A stretch of 64,000 nt of DNA. Source: Diphasiastrum complanatum. Taxonomy: Eukaryota > Streptophyta > Lycopodiopsida > Lycopodiales > Lycopodiaceae. Location of the stretch: assembly GCA_029204225.1 (NCBI GenBank), contig MU832078.1:24348-88347 (forward strand), read 5' to 3'. Below are positions 10,090 to 23,000 of this stretch, piece after piece. The notes under the pieces are model-generated. The model searched no databases, was not told the DNA's origin, and saw only the letters and a list, made by a program, of their open reading frames with translations. Each line of letters opens with the position of its first letter. Within the stretch, counting starts at the first letter, position 1. The translations under genes and the position numbers were made by a program.

Positions 10090-10284
10090 ACACGTGCATG
10101 CACACACACGCACGCATGCACCCACACACGTGTGAGTGTGTGTGTGTGTGTGCGCGCGCGTGCCTGTGTGTGTGTGTGTGTGCGTGTGCGCGTGTTCGTT
10201 GTGTGTGTGTGACCCCCGACACAACGAGTGCGTGTGTGTGCGCGCATGTGCACGTGCACGCGTGCGCGCACACACACACATCTC
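10090..10284. repeat. Alternating purine-pyrimidine block (CA/GT/CG), Z-DNA prone
   Basis: About 195 bp of nearly unbroken CA, TG and CG dinucleotides, including GCGCGCGCG. CA-rich flanks invert to GT-rich centres, so both left-handed DNA and hairpin extrusion are plausible. Reading frames through it are composition artefacts. Confidence 0.85.
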
Positions 10285-10374
10285 CATATAAAAAACCTTT
10301 TGTGGATAAGATATATTGTATGAAACATAGAGTCTAGAGTCCTTTTTTCTCCTTCTCTCTTTACCACGAGCCCC

Positions 10375-10377
<3 letters not shown>

Positions 10378-10433
<56 letters not shown>
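10378..10433. repeat. (CT)n microsatellite, about 28 units
   Basis: Pure CT run. No LINE hairpin is visible on either side. Confidence 0.95.
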
Positions 10434-10435
<2 letters not shown>

Positions 10436-11885
10436 CAGGCCGACCAACCACCCATAGAGGGAGGGAGGTCCCTCCATGCCCCTAAAAAAGATGAAGAAGG
10501 TTAAAATGTGTGTGTGTGTAGATATATAAACAAGGGGGTGCCTCCATTCCATTAAAAGTAAATATATCAATATTTACTCCTCCCCCACGCATGCACACAC
10601 ACACACACACATACAATTTTTCTTAAATGTAAACCTCTCATAAAAAAATATGAATGTAAATCCACTTAAAAATGTGAACCCCCACTCTCCATAAAACAAA
10701 AAAAGTGAAGGGGCTTTTTGGCTCCCCATAAATTAAGTTTTTTTTTAAAAAAAGGAGAAAAAAAAGTCCCCATCAAAAAAGAAATTCTCCCCGCCCCCCC
10801 AAAAAAAAAAACTAAGGCTTTAAAAGACAGGAGCATATCTTTTTTTAACACTCCCTCGCCCTTTTTTGTCACATGGCAAAACCCACCCACCCATCTCCCC
10901 CGAGCACTTAAACCATCGGCCTCTTGCCCAAACAACTTGCTTTTAACAATTAGGGAGCACACCCGCACTCCGCCCACCCCATATGTTCTCCCCTTCTCCT
11001 GTCAATCCACCTAAAAAAACATCATCGATGAGCAGAACCACACTAAGATTTATTATATGGCTTTCGCATTTATTTTGAATTACCAAAATTTTACCCATAG
11101 ATCATGAACAGAAAGTTTTACCCAAAGTTCTTTTCTCTGTCTAGCATCCATGCTCTATTGAAGAACATATTTGCTAATCTCATCCTTGCAACGACTGTGG
11201 GAAATAGCAGAAGTTGAATATCTAAAACTAGACATTTTTTTATTTATTCAAATTGAAATGAAAATTTGACACGAAGTTTTCCTTTGTTCTTACCTCTAGG
11301 GTTCTTCCTTTTTCTTTCTTCCCAACTCTGTAGTTTTTTATTCTCTTGATGTACAAGTTTGCTTGATCAATATGTCTCATCCTTTCCTCTTGCTCCTGTA
11401 GTACCTTGCCAGGAATGGATGTGACAATCTACCTCTAAAATCCTAACACATGCGATCTTTTGGTTTTGATCCAACCCCGTTTCTCATTTGAAAGACAAGT
11501 TTTTTGCTTTTGGTAACCTTGGTCGAACTATTACATCACCTCAAGTATTGTCATCTTTGAGAGCTATAAAATGCATTCATATGATGGAAGGTCGAATGAA
11601 TGGTGTTCATTTTTCAATTGCACACTATTTTAGGGCTCACCAAGAACTGGGCATCTTGAATCATTGAGATTAGTGTCTCCAAGAGACTTCAATCCCTTTT
11701 TTCATCACTGGTATCTAACTTTATCCATACTTGCAACAACCTGCTTGGTGTGCTGATAATTCGGTCGTTTACTTTTTGGCATTTTCAAGAAGTGGTCCAG
11801 TATTGCAACGGGCTCCGTCATGCATGTCGTATGTTCCATCCAGTTCTATACGTCGAGACGAGTCCGCATCAACAAATCGGGCTCC
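10434..11885. other. Unassigned, homopolymer-rich then AT-rich
   Basis: Bases 10660-10870 are unusually rich in A8-A10, T6-T9 and C5-C7 runs. Bases 11040-11880 are ordinary AT-rich sequence. I searched for an upstream CFAP52 exon here and saw none. Confidence 0.35.
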
Positions 11886-11888
11886 AAG

Positions 11889-12090
11889 CAGTTCAGTATA
11901 CACAGAGAAATGCACATGCACACTCATACACACATGCACACACCATCGGCCACATAAATCACACATGCACATTTCATACACACACACACACACATACCAT
12001 TGACCACATAAATCACACACCATCAAGCACAAATCATACACACAAATCCACATACACAGATAACACATGCACTCACGTACATACACACAC
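11889..12090. repeat. CA-rich simple-sequence region
   Basis: Irregular ACACAC and CATACACA runs, interspersed with CACATAAATCACACA units that occur three times (about 11952-12035). Confidence 0.8.
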
Positions 12091-12092
12091 AT

Positions 12093-12275
12093 ACATCGGC
12101 CACCCATCAACGACCATCAGCGACCATCGGCCATCGGCCATCGACCACCCATCGGCCATCGGCCACCCATCAGCGACCATCGGCCATCGGCCATCGACCA
12201 CCCATCGGCCATCGGCCACCCATCAGCGACCATCGGCCACCCGTCAACGACCATCGGTCGTCCATTGCCCGTCAA
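12093..12275. repeat. 53-bp higher-order minisatellite of CATCGGC/CATCGAC monomers
   Basis: Short 6-7 bp monomers (CATCGGC, CATCGAC, CACCCATC) are organised into a 53-bp unit. The phrase CAGCGACC recurs at 12118, 12171 and 12224, exactly 53 bp apart. It degrades towards 12275. Confidence 0.85.
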
Positions 12276-12294
12276 CGACGGGCACTCTTTACTA

Positions 12295-12330
<36 letters not shown>

Positions 12331-12480
12331 GGTAGCGGGACCCGGACCCGAACGCGCGTCCGGATGCGTCCACCCCGAACGCACTTTTTTTTTCTTTTTT
12401 TTTTTAAGTGTAAAATAGCTAAAAAAAAAAAAAAAAAGGGACGCGGACACGGACACGGACACGGACGCGCCCACCCGCAA
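12295..12480. repeat. (TA)n run, then GGACAC/GGACCC repeats flanking poly-T and poly-A
   Basis: (TA)n spans about 12295-12326. Two G/C-rich blocks with ACCCGGACCCG- and GGACACGGACAC-type units (12334-12382 and 12438-12475) flank T-runs (12385-12405) and an A-run (12421-12437). The T and A runs can pair into a long stem. Confidence 0.75.
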
Positions 12481-12777
12481 AATTATATCAGATATTTTGA
12501 ATCGCTTTTGTTTAGACTTATTTGATTCTCATTTACCTTACAATATTTAGTCGATTTCGGTTCAATTCTGTCTTTAATTCACTTTTGAAATGATTATCTT
12601 TTCGTTTTTTGTTAAATAAATAATAAATAGAATCATTCATTGTTGGTCTTTTATGGCTCTTTTGACAATTTTGCTTCTTTGATTCTTGTTTACCTGGTAT
12701 GTCCTTTATAATTTCTTTTTGCTTGTACCCGTTCTGAGTGTGTGTTCAAGACATGGTTGACATGTCTGACCTAGCTT

Positions 12778-13120
12778 CTCCCCCTATGCCTCTCCGATCA
12801 TTTGGTAAAAAAGAAGGATGGGTCTTGGAGGATATGGGTGTGGATTATTGAGGCTTGAACAAGATAACTGCTAAGCATTGATATCCTATGCCACATATAG
12901 ATGATCATTTGGATGCCCTTCATGGTACTACAGTTTATAGCAAAATTGACCTGAAGAGTGGGTGAGAGTTCGCAAAGAGGATGTGTATAAGACTGCCTTC
13001 TGAACTTGCTTTGGACACTATGAATTCTAGTTATGCCCTTTGGATTGACTTACACTACTAGCCCCTGCAACTTTTATGATGTTAATGAAGAATGTGCTTA
13101 GACCGTTTATTGGCAAGTTT
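12778..13120 (+). pseudogene. Ty3/gypsy reverse transcriptase fragment
   Basis: With frame corrections the translation follows the RT of the element at 24415-24750: a LEQDN motif, PATFMMLMKNVLRPFIGKF at the end, and YKTAF / FGHYEF between. It stops abruptly at 13120. The same RT appears to resume near 13368 with a NHLRTL motif. It lies in the intron or flank upstream of the first visible CFAP52 exon. Confidence 0.7.
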
Positions 13121-13277
13121 GGGGTTCCCTCCCTCTCTTTCTCCCTCCTCTCTCTCTCTCTTAATCAAGGTTTATTGTACAAATTACAGCATGTATGAAT
13201 ATTGTGTTTTGGTGTTGCTCCTCATGGTGATTGCTTATGTGTTATTGATGATCCGATTCTTTACATGGTATCAGAGC
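13120..13277 (+). mobile_element. Short LTR end with perfect tRNA-iMet primer binding site
   Basis: TGGTATCAGAGC at 13266-13277 is the canonical plant initiator-Met primer site. It follows directly on a sequence ending ...TTACA. If the LTR starts with the TG at 13120, where the gypsy RT breaks, it is only 146 bp and contains a CT-rich run (13130-13172). Only about 90 bp separate the primer site from resumed gypsy RT sequence, so the element is truncated. Confidence 0.55.
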
Positions 13278-13604
13278 TATTCTGATTCGAGTGGCTGATT
13301 ACTGGGTTTGGTTTGTCTGACTCAATACTGAGGCGAGATTGTTTACAGTTGTGGTGATGTTGCGCGTGTGAATCACCTTAGAACTTTGAGGGAAAACTTG
13401 TTATTTGCTGATGATTTTATTATTTGATAAAGAAGTTGCATATTCGGGTTTTTTTGTGTCAGCCCGATTCTAGGTTCTGGTCAATTGAAGAAATATTAGC
13501 TTCTATAGAGTTCATGAGCGATTCTGGTTCAAAAGTAAATTGTTGTTGCAGTTCTGCAATTGTCAGCCTATATCTATGTCAAACAGCATGTCAGTAAATG
13601 CCTT

Positions 13605-13808
13605 GGTCAGTGTATATGGACTTCCATTAGATTGTTTCAATGCCACCTGTCTTGAGTCTAACTTTTCACTGTAACTATTTCAGTTTATGTTTCTCAGCTT
13701 CTTTTTGGTCAGTGTATATGGATTTCCATTAGATTGTTTCAATGCCACCTGTTTTGAGTCTAACTTTTCATTGTAACTATTTCAGTTTATGTTTCTCAGC
13801 TTCTTTTC
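13605..13808. repeat. Tandem duplication, two 102-bp units
   Basis: Units 13605-13706 and 13707-13808 begin GGTCAGTGTATATGGA and end TTCTCAGCTTCTTTT. They differ at a handful of positions (for example ACTTCC versus ATTTCC). The pair lies about 195 bp upstream of a CFAP52 exon. Confidence 0.9.
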
Positions 13809-14002
13809 GAGCTTGTGCTTTACCCTCCCAAAGGACAGATGTCCCAAGGACAGATGTCCACATCATTTGCATTGGAAAAGCATTACAGCATTGTGGATAG
13901 ATGCCTTTCATGCGTATTGAGATTGTACCAAGTCTGTAATAACTGGAACATTTCTTAGAACTGATTAACTTTGTAGTAAAGTGCACAATGTAACATTTGC
14001 AG

Positions 14003-14086
14003 GTTCGGGTATGGAAGATTGGACCTCAGAGCCATTACATGATTGCTAATATGAAAGAGCATAGAGCTCAAGTGAATTCTATTCAG
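14003..14086 (+). CDS. CFAP52: CFAP52 exon a
   Basis: Acceptor ...TTTGCAG at 14002 and donor GTTGGT at 14087. It encodes 28 residues starting [12 protein letters not shown], the end of one WD blade and the start of the next. Confidence 0.85.
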
Positions 14087-17000
14087 GTTGGTGACTCTTG
14101 TTTTGTCTCCATGTACGAATGTACAACACACATCTTATTAGCTAAATAGTCCATGCAAAAGATGGGAAAGTCCCCCACATTATGCCTGATGTAATAATAT
14201 TCAGAAGGAACCCGTTATGTAGCAATTGGGAATATAGTCGTAATGTATATGTGCTTCTTTGAATTAAACTGAAATTAACAAGGTGTGTTCTTGCTTTCTC
14301 ATATGTTGTTATCTTGGTCATAGGTACGTAACAATGACAGTGAATGTGTAAGCTCAAGCAGTGATGGATCCTGCATTGTCTGGGACCTTACAGTAAGCAT
14401 CTTAAAATGCTATTTCCATTCTGTAGTAGCATGCAAGAGTTCCAATCAATAGATGACTTGCTGACAAAAGGTAGCACGTGGCTGGCTATTTATGTCCTGG
14501 CAAATTTTTTCTATTGCTTAGTAGCAACCGTGTGATTGAGGTAAATTCAGCTTCTAGACTTAGCTAATCTCAAATGAGTGGGAGTCACCTTGCAAACATG
14601 GTCGTGGGTTGAATTTTGTACTGTGTAGGTGTAGTTTCCATATACCAAGTGCTTATCATTGGCCACCGTAGTCATTCAGTTCACGTTGTTCCATGAGGCC
14701 CTTGCTCTTGTTGGAATTAGACTATCATCTCCTCTTTTTTTCTGCTAAACATTGCAACTACAGCCACCAACACCAAATCTGAAATTTTATGCAAGAAAAT
14801 CAGATTTGATCTCATAAAACAAGAAATTTCGCTGCTCAATTGAAGGATGGTGCAATTTTACTTTAGTGTCAAGATAGAAGCCAGGTATGACAGGTTCGCA
14901 AAGGCACTCATGCAAATTTTTGAAAAAATATTTGTGTCCAGCAGGGGTAAGAAAGAGAACAGAGCAGGATTTTAATGTAATATCATGAATGCAAACAAAA
15001 AGGCAGATACATTACCTAAAAAATGTAATTAATGCCTAAAATTTGGCTTTCACAGAAAGTAAGCAGGATAAAACTTCAGATACATGGCAAAAGAACCGTG
15101 GACTCTTTTTGGATTCTGGAAGTTACTTGTCGACAAGCCCAAACTTGTCCCACACAAATAGTATCCCGGGAGTTTTGTTCAACCATGCAGTAAAGCTGTA
15201 TGAGATGGAAGAACATTATTTGAGCCTGGCGGATGTTATAAAAAGCCAAAATGCTCACAAAAGAAGAAGTAGATGACTTTATAACTTAAAAGCCCAAAAG
15301 GTCGGAGGTCTACAAGTAATAAAGATGGGTATGTAAGTAGTGTCCCCACACATAATAGGCTTGTTCCATCATGCTATGAAAGAAACTTTTCCCAATGGGT
15401 GCTTAGTGCATACAAAGTATGAGTGTCCTATTATTCAAGGGTGGGACCAATAATCACACTCTTCATGTTGGGCCAGTAGAAATGAATCTTAAGTTGAGCA
15501 AGGACAGTTCTAGCAGTGATAGCACTCTATGAGAGAGTATTGGGAAGTTTTCGAAGTGACAAAGGTATTTATGAGTAGATCATGAGCACTATTGGGGTGA
15601 AGCAAGGATATTCCCTCTCACCTACACTTTCTCTATAGACAAGCTAGAAAGGGTTATTGAGCAGTGTGGTGGTTCTAGATGCAGACGTGGAGACATCTTG
15701 ATCGCCGTTCTTCTTTGTGTAAATGATGTGGTCCTACTTTCTCTTTCAAACAAGACTAGTTCATCTCAGTCACATTATTTTGGACTGTGGGTTGGAAATT
15801 GACCGTAATAAGGTCTGCAAGGTTCGTGATTGGCGTATTCTCCTAATCATTAGAGAAGTCAAATCTTCTCTTGGCTTCATTTCGTTTTTCCATCGATTCA
15901 TCAAGGACTATCCAGTAATTGCATTACCCTTGATGAATGTCCTCAAAGGGGCGAAAAAGAACTAGCCGACACAGTAAATTTGGTCCTCCAATTACTTGGA
16001 CTAAAGAGTTGAATCAAAGCTTTGAAACACTGTGTGTCTACAGCCCCGATTCTACACATAGTCAATCCTAACAAGCCGTATGTGCTTGAGATGGATGCTA
16101 GCAACTTTGCTATAGGGGCAATCCTATTTCAAGATAGTTGACCAGCAAGAAGTGGATCCTACTCAAAGGCGATATTCCACCTATAATAAGGAACTTTTTG
16201 CTGTTATTAATGCTCTTAAAGTCTGGAGACATTACTTGTATGGGCCAGATTTATACACATAGTCAATCCTAACAAGCCGTATGTGCTTGAGACGGATGCT
16301 AGCAACTTTGCTATAGGGGCAATCCTATTTCAAGATAGTTGACCAGCAAGAAGTGGATCCTACTCAAAGGCGATATTCCACCTATAATAAGGAACTTTTT
16401 GCTGTTATTAATGCTCTTAAAGTCTGGAGACATTACTTGTATGGGCCAGATTTACTATGGTTACTGGCCACCAAGCACTAAGGTATATTTGTGATGCAGT
16501 TGACCTTCGAGGTCATAAAGCCTAGGTGGTGAGAGATGCTCCAATAATTTCACTATGATGCTAAGCACCGGAAGAGTAAGTCAAACTCTATCGTAGATGC
16601 CTTAAGCCGGATTGGAGAGGTTAATCAGTTAACCTTTTTTGAGATCCAATCTTATTCTTATCTATCCCTTGGAGATTTGTATAAGATCGACATGTACTTC
16701 GGTCCTATTTGCTAGACGTCTTGGCAGGAAACTCCGGATCTAGTTAGGAACTTGGAAAGCAGGATTCCAAGTCCTCTCCTCGGGATAAGATACTAAGGGT
16801 TAACAAATGGTTTACTTTTCTGGAATGAAAAAATGTGTGTGCCAAGAAATGAAGAAATTAGGGCCCAAATCCTGCATGAATGTCTTGACAGTCCTTGCGA
16901 TGGAAACCCAGGCACACAATGGATACTTGATCTAGCAAACAGGAACTTTTACTTGCCAAAAGTAACAGATCGAGTGGAGGGTTACGTGCGCAAGTGTGAA

Positions 17001-20000
17001 CAATGCCAAGTACACAAAGCTGAAAGACTTAAGGCACTTGGTTTGTTACTTCCTTTGAAAATTCCTAAAAGAAAATGGGAAAGCACTTCCATGGATTTTT
17101 TGGTTGCGCTATCTTAGACGGGGAAGCAAAATGATGCTATTTGGGTCATAGTTGGCAGGCTGACCAAAATGGCACAATTTTTTCCAACCAAAGCGTCTAT
17201 CAAAGCTTTTGAACTTGCTAAGATTTTCATGGAAAAGGTGTTCAGGTTGTATGGATTGCCGAATGACATTGTTAGTGATTGAGATTGCAAGTTCACTGGC
17301 AAATTTTGGCAAGCGGTCTTTGAGAAATTAGAGACCACCTTGAGTTTAGGGTCTTCAGATCATCCAGAGTAGGACGGTCAGATTGAACGGACGAACCAGT
17401 TTATGGAAGATATGCTTCGCGCATATGTTTCCAGATGATAGTCGGATTGGGAAAGGTAACTCCGAATGGTTGAGTTTGCGTAGAATATTTCATGCTTTGA
17501 AATTAGAGAATAGCCATAAGGGGAAAATATCAAACCCACAAGTCTCAGTCCACAAGGCACTCCGCAACGGGTTATAGTCCATTCATGTTGATGTATGGTT
17601 TCCAGTCTCATGGCCCCATCTCCGTCAGCATTAAAGGTCTCAAGCTTAGTGCAGCAGTATATGCAAGAAATGCTGCTAGTCGCTTGAGATAACGTAAAAA
17701 CGGCTCAGGATAGAGCCTAATTTTACGGCAATCAAAAGCAACAACCTCAAGTCTTTGTGGAAGGAGATTGGGTCTACCTTAGAATTCGAAGGTATTGAGT
17801 ACTGAAAAATGTCCTAAGTTGTCCCCTCGTTTCAGTGGGCCCTTCTGTATGGTAAGTAATTCACATCAATCCTCTTTTTATACACGGGCTTCCCGTTTGC
17901 TCAACACACTAGATATTTTTATATCTGATCTCCCAAAGGGTACACATGACTGCATCAGATGGTTTATATACAGAAAGTATGTCTAGCGGACCTGGATAGG
18001 CTCTTAGAAGTCAAACTAGACTTCTACAAGACATATTTTTTGAAGATTGATGCAATTGGTTTTCTTGTCCAACCATCTTACCTAGCTTCTAGGATATGAC
18101 ATAGCCAATGGATTCCTATAGGATAGTTGAGAGTGTCTTCCTATGAGCTACATATCGAGATTGGACAATTTCAAGGGATACCACGAAAGGATAGCATATG
18201 TCAAATGTGCTCCATGGAGGTGCCTGAGACATAGGAGAATTTTACTTTCCATTCTTATGATATTTGAGATAGATACTATTGCATATACCATGATCACCCT
18301 TCTCTACGATCCCTGCTCTCATATGTGGATGAGGATTAGAGATTTCTGGCCCTAATGATCAGAGAGATTTTCATACTAAAGAGAGCACACTACAGTACCA
18401 GGTCGTCTAGTGGAAACAAGCTGCTTCAGTCTACTATTACTTCCTTTTTTTCACACAGCCATCTATATAAAGACAGGTCTAACAATAGCTCGAAGGATGA
18501 GGCAGTTATCGTCTCTAGACATCGACCTCCAAGATAGTACAAGCAGCAGGCTACGACTGACCCCACTCACCACCATATATCCTCATAGCATACACATCCA
18601 AGAGATGATTAGACTACAGTATCGGCATCAATTTTCACAACTGCAAACATCACATCATTCCTCGAGCCACATGCACCCATTATATAAACATATCTGATTG
18701 GCAATAGCTTCAGCCAGCACAGCTTCTAGTCAGGAGAGTATATTTCTTTCTCTATTTAGGAATGTCATGTACGTTTTGGTGATTTAGTTTACTTCACTCT
18801 ACTTTCGGAGACATTCTATACACTCTCACAATTCTATTCATACTTGACTTGTACTTTTTAGTCTTATGTACCTGTTTGGTACCCTAGAGTTATTAATGAA
18901 GCTTTCTTTCTTTGTCTCTCCACATTTGTTGCTTGTAATTTACCTGGTATAATGTGGACATCTTTTAAGTGCCAAGAGTTTTTTTATCTCAAGTTGGTGG
19001 GCAACATGTTTATCTAATTACACGTTTGGTTTCAGAGATTCACAAGAAATAATAGCTTATTTGCATCGACATTTTTCAAAGCGGTCCTGTATCACCCAGA
19101 TGAAAGCCAACTTCTGACTACAGGAACTGATCGAAAGGTAGGTTCATCATAGACACTTCTGCTTGTGTGCTGTTACATGGCTGTTTTATGTGAGGAAATG
19201 AATGTATCAAGAATGGAATAGGTATATAAGCATAATATATGCTCGTTGTTCATTGGAATATGTTGCAGGATTTTCTAAAAAAGCAAAAGGTTGTCATTCT
19301 ATGTTGCTATGAAAGAGTTTGCTTTTTGTTTCATTGAGATCCGACATTGTTTAGATAGAAATCAAGCCTCAAATGTCATAGTCTTCCACATTTTGGTAGC
19401 CAATTTTCTATTGCAGAATTTGCAAAAGTCAAAACTTCTTTCTGCTAGTTGGCTTTTGCACACAGATCCATCATCAAAACTCTGTTATCTGATAGTTTTT
19501 GAAAATAGTCCAATTGAAGGACCGACATCTCAATGTGTTGTTGTCCTGGCTTGATCAGTGGAGTCGTCATCTTTCCATGCATGATTCGCCAAATAGTACC
19601 AAGGTTGCTGCTACCCTTAAGTTTTAGGCAAGGAAGCCATTTACATGGTGGTAGGATCTTACAGAAAGGGCTAAAATCCCTACCATTTGGGATAGGTTTT
19701 AGGAGGCCTTCAAGGTCGCATTTTTGCTGGTTCTTGATGATTTTGATCACTATCGTCGTTTTGCTACCTTATAGATGGAGAGTAGCCCCTAGATGCTACA
19801 TACACGAATTCCAAGGAGTTTTGTCATAGTTCATGAATCGAATCGACCCCATGCTAATCTTGGGCCTCCTAAAGATTTTCAACATGTGGTGTGAAAAAGC
19901 CAACTACAAAATCTCAAAGGTGCATTTTGCTTTGTGAAAATCTTCGATAACGCCCATTCTGGTGCTCGGAAGGAGCATATATTGCCCAAGGCTGAATCTA

Positions 20001-23000
20001 AAGACCAAAAGTGTTTCAAGAAGTGCAAGACAACACAAACATCGGTTCCCAAGGCATGATAGAGTGCATCAACTTGGACTATGCGGACTAAGACAAGGCG
20101 AGAACCGACGGTTTATATTTCTCCTGCATGGAGAGGGGGCATCTTGCAAAAGACTACTCGAAAAAGCATTAGAATTTTGGAGGGCAACCGAAAACCTTTA
20201 AGGCACCAAGTAACTCTAGCATTTCTCTTGTTGATTTATCCTTGATGGATGATGATGTTTGAAAATTTGTTGTTTTAGTATAGCTATTTTTGGACCCCAT
20301 GATCTCATTCGTAGGACATCGAATTGTGAACGTGTTATTCAATGATGATTCAATGCATAATTTTGTTGACTCAAAATTGGTGCAAAAACTTCGAGTGGCT
20401 AGCGCACCAAGCAATCACAAGTATGTGGTGAACATGGAGGATTGGCAAATATAGGACCAAATTGTTTCTCAACCAACATTGAGAATCCAGGATTATAGTG
20501 AACCCCTTAATTTTCATATTATGAATTTGGATAAGGTAGATACAATCTTGGGTAAGGTGTGGTTTTACTCCAAGTCAATGAAAAAGGACTATGTAACTCA
20601 ATACTTTGTCATATCTACAAAATGGCTCATTAGAACTTGTTGGTGATGTGGATTTATCTAGTACTCCTTTTGTTTTAGCTTTGGAAGTTAAAGAATGTTT
20701 GAAAGATTCTAAGTGTATTGTTTATCTTTGCCTTTTTCAAGATGTAAATAGATGATCATGCTATGTAGAGTCTAAACGTTGGTTTGTCACAAATACCTTT
20801 GTATTCACTTCTTATTAATCCCTCAGTTGAGCATTCACCAAAGGATAGGGCATCTAGCAGGCTTAGGCAGGAATTTAATGACATCTTTCTTGAGCATCAA
20901 CTTGAAGGCCTATCTAGGAGTGTAGACCATCAAATAGAGCTCCTTCCCAATATTGCCCCTATGTCGTTGTTCCCCTACAAAGTTAGCTTAAAGGAAGAGA
21001 ATGAGATTTCCAAGCAACTCCAAGCGTATCTTAGTATGGGCCACATTTGGCCAAGTAAGTCCCCTTGGAGAGCACCAGTCCCTTTAGTTAGCAAAAAGGA
21101 TGGAGGCACTCGAGTTACAAGCTAAGATTCACTAGCTATGCTAGAAAGCAGGACTTAAGCTAGAAAGCAAGAAGAGAGAATGCTTAAGGAGGCTAAAGAG
21201 GAGCAATCATCATAAAGTGAATAAAGGAATACAATGCTGCCCTATATATACCCTCTCCCTAAATCAAATAGAGGATTCAAAAAAGGGAGGGAATAGGATC
21301 TGGAGGGAAAATAGTGCGCCTTCTGTCACATGTACTTTGAATCCCTTGCCCAATGTAAATGATAAATTGTAATTATTAAATTGTAAATGGCTAAGTCACC
21401 AGCCTGTGGAGACAATTGTAAATTGCAATGTAAATATCTGTTATAGTGACTAAATCCGAGATGGCCAAGGGGGTACTGGGTCTCATGAGAGTCCACTGGA
21501 TTGACCTCCTAAAAAGTAGGAAGGGTTGACCGGTCAACATGACACGTGTCATATGTTCACTGGGACACTTGGTCAAGTGCATGAGTGACACTTGTCGGAC
21601 GGACAATGGACGGGTCAACAGGACATGTGTCATATGCTCGTTGGGACACTTGGTCCAATGCATGAGCGACACGTGTTAGACTATCCACCTACTAGCTTGC
21701 CTATGTGTCAGGGTACTGCCAAGTGGCAAGTGTTGGCTGTGCATGGCGTTTACCATGTGTCGACGTTAGGATGTGTCAGGGTTAAGGGGTGCTTGAGGGG
21801 ATATAGTGTGAGCCTTGTCAGACATTCCTCATTATGGTATTCCTATGCAGCTATGGTTGGGAGGAGACTTGCAGCAGAGCTCTCATGTTTGCTTGTTGAT
21901 CTATGTACATTTGCTTGAGATTAATAAAGTGACGGATTTGCTAGGTAATTCTGTGTATTTACTTAGGGTTTGTGAGCTTGTGTGCGACATTTCTTTCAAG
22001 ACTTGTGTGGGATTTGGCATCTTCAGTTAGGGTTTGGAGCATTCTTGGAGAGCCAGCGCCCTACTGCAGGGGATCTGTTGGCAGATTTGGAGCCCATAAG
22101 ATAGTAGATTGAAGCCCTATGGCGGATTGCTGATCTTTTGGCAGCCTTTGAGCATTTTCTACTATGCGGCTTGATTATTCTCTTCGCTTTTGTGAAAATC
22201 CAGCCCACATAGGATTTGTAAATCGGTTTGTAACTTCTTCAATACTAAGTAATTTTCAGATCTATCAGTTGCAATAAGCTTCTTGTGGTAGGTCGTTGGT
22301 AGAGCAGGGCTTTTCGCCTTCTGATTCGGTGATCATCCATAGTTTTTTGCCAATTGTCAGTTTGAAACCCTAGTTTGCTGTTTTTTTGAGAAAAAAAGTC
22401 TATGTGTTGTTAGAACTTGGCTGTAGGAGGTCTATTCTATCCAGTTCTTCTAGGAATTCAAGGCAACCTATCTGTGTAGTGATTTGAGGTGCTGAGAGCT
22501 TGGTTTTGCTTTGTTTCTACTACCTATTTTTCTGCTATGGCATCCGCAAGCAACACCAGTCAAGATTCACAGAGATTAGATGTTGTATGTTCCAAGGTGG
22601 ATCCTATCGAAGCTACTCTTAAGCTGATTTTGGAGCAACTCAAAGGTAAAGGGGCTAGTGCTCTTGATTGAGTCAGTGGTACAGCTATGGAAGCAGAAAG
22701 GAGATTGTCACCGGGCCATGAAGCGGAGTTGGGGTTTCGAAAGAGAAAGCTACCTACTATCAAAGATTTAAAACCTCCGAAGTTCACTGGAGCAGTATCT
22801 ATGAGAACTATTGATGCCATTGAGAATTGGTTGCAAAAGTAGGAGAAAGCATTCCAAATGTGTGGCATAGACGATAAAATTGAGATGATTGCTGAAGCCA
22901 CATATCGTTTTCAAGAGTCAGCACAAAGGTGGTGGAGGAGGGTGGAAAAGGATGACCTAGTTCCAACCACATGGGAGGCATTCCGACAAATGTTTGCGCA

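Noticed and set aside
10718-11014. Lys/Pro-rich 98-codon frame
   Set aside because: Arises from A-run and C-run homopolymers, with an equally long frame on the other strand.
12093-12275. CRISPR-like regular repeats
   Set aside because: Units are continuous 53-bp tandem repeats made of short monomers, with no unique spacers, in a eukaryotic context.
11040-14002. Upstream CFAP52 exon
   Set aside because: I looked for WD-repeat coding sequence with an AG/GT frame on the plus strand and found none. The next exon is probably left of this window.
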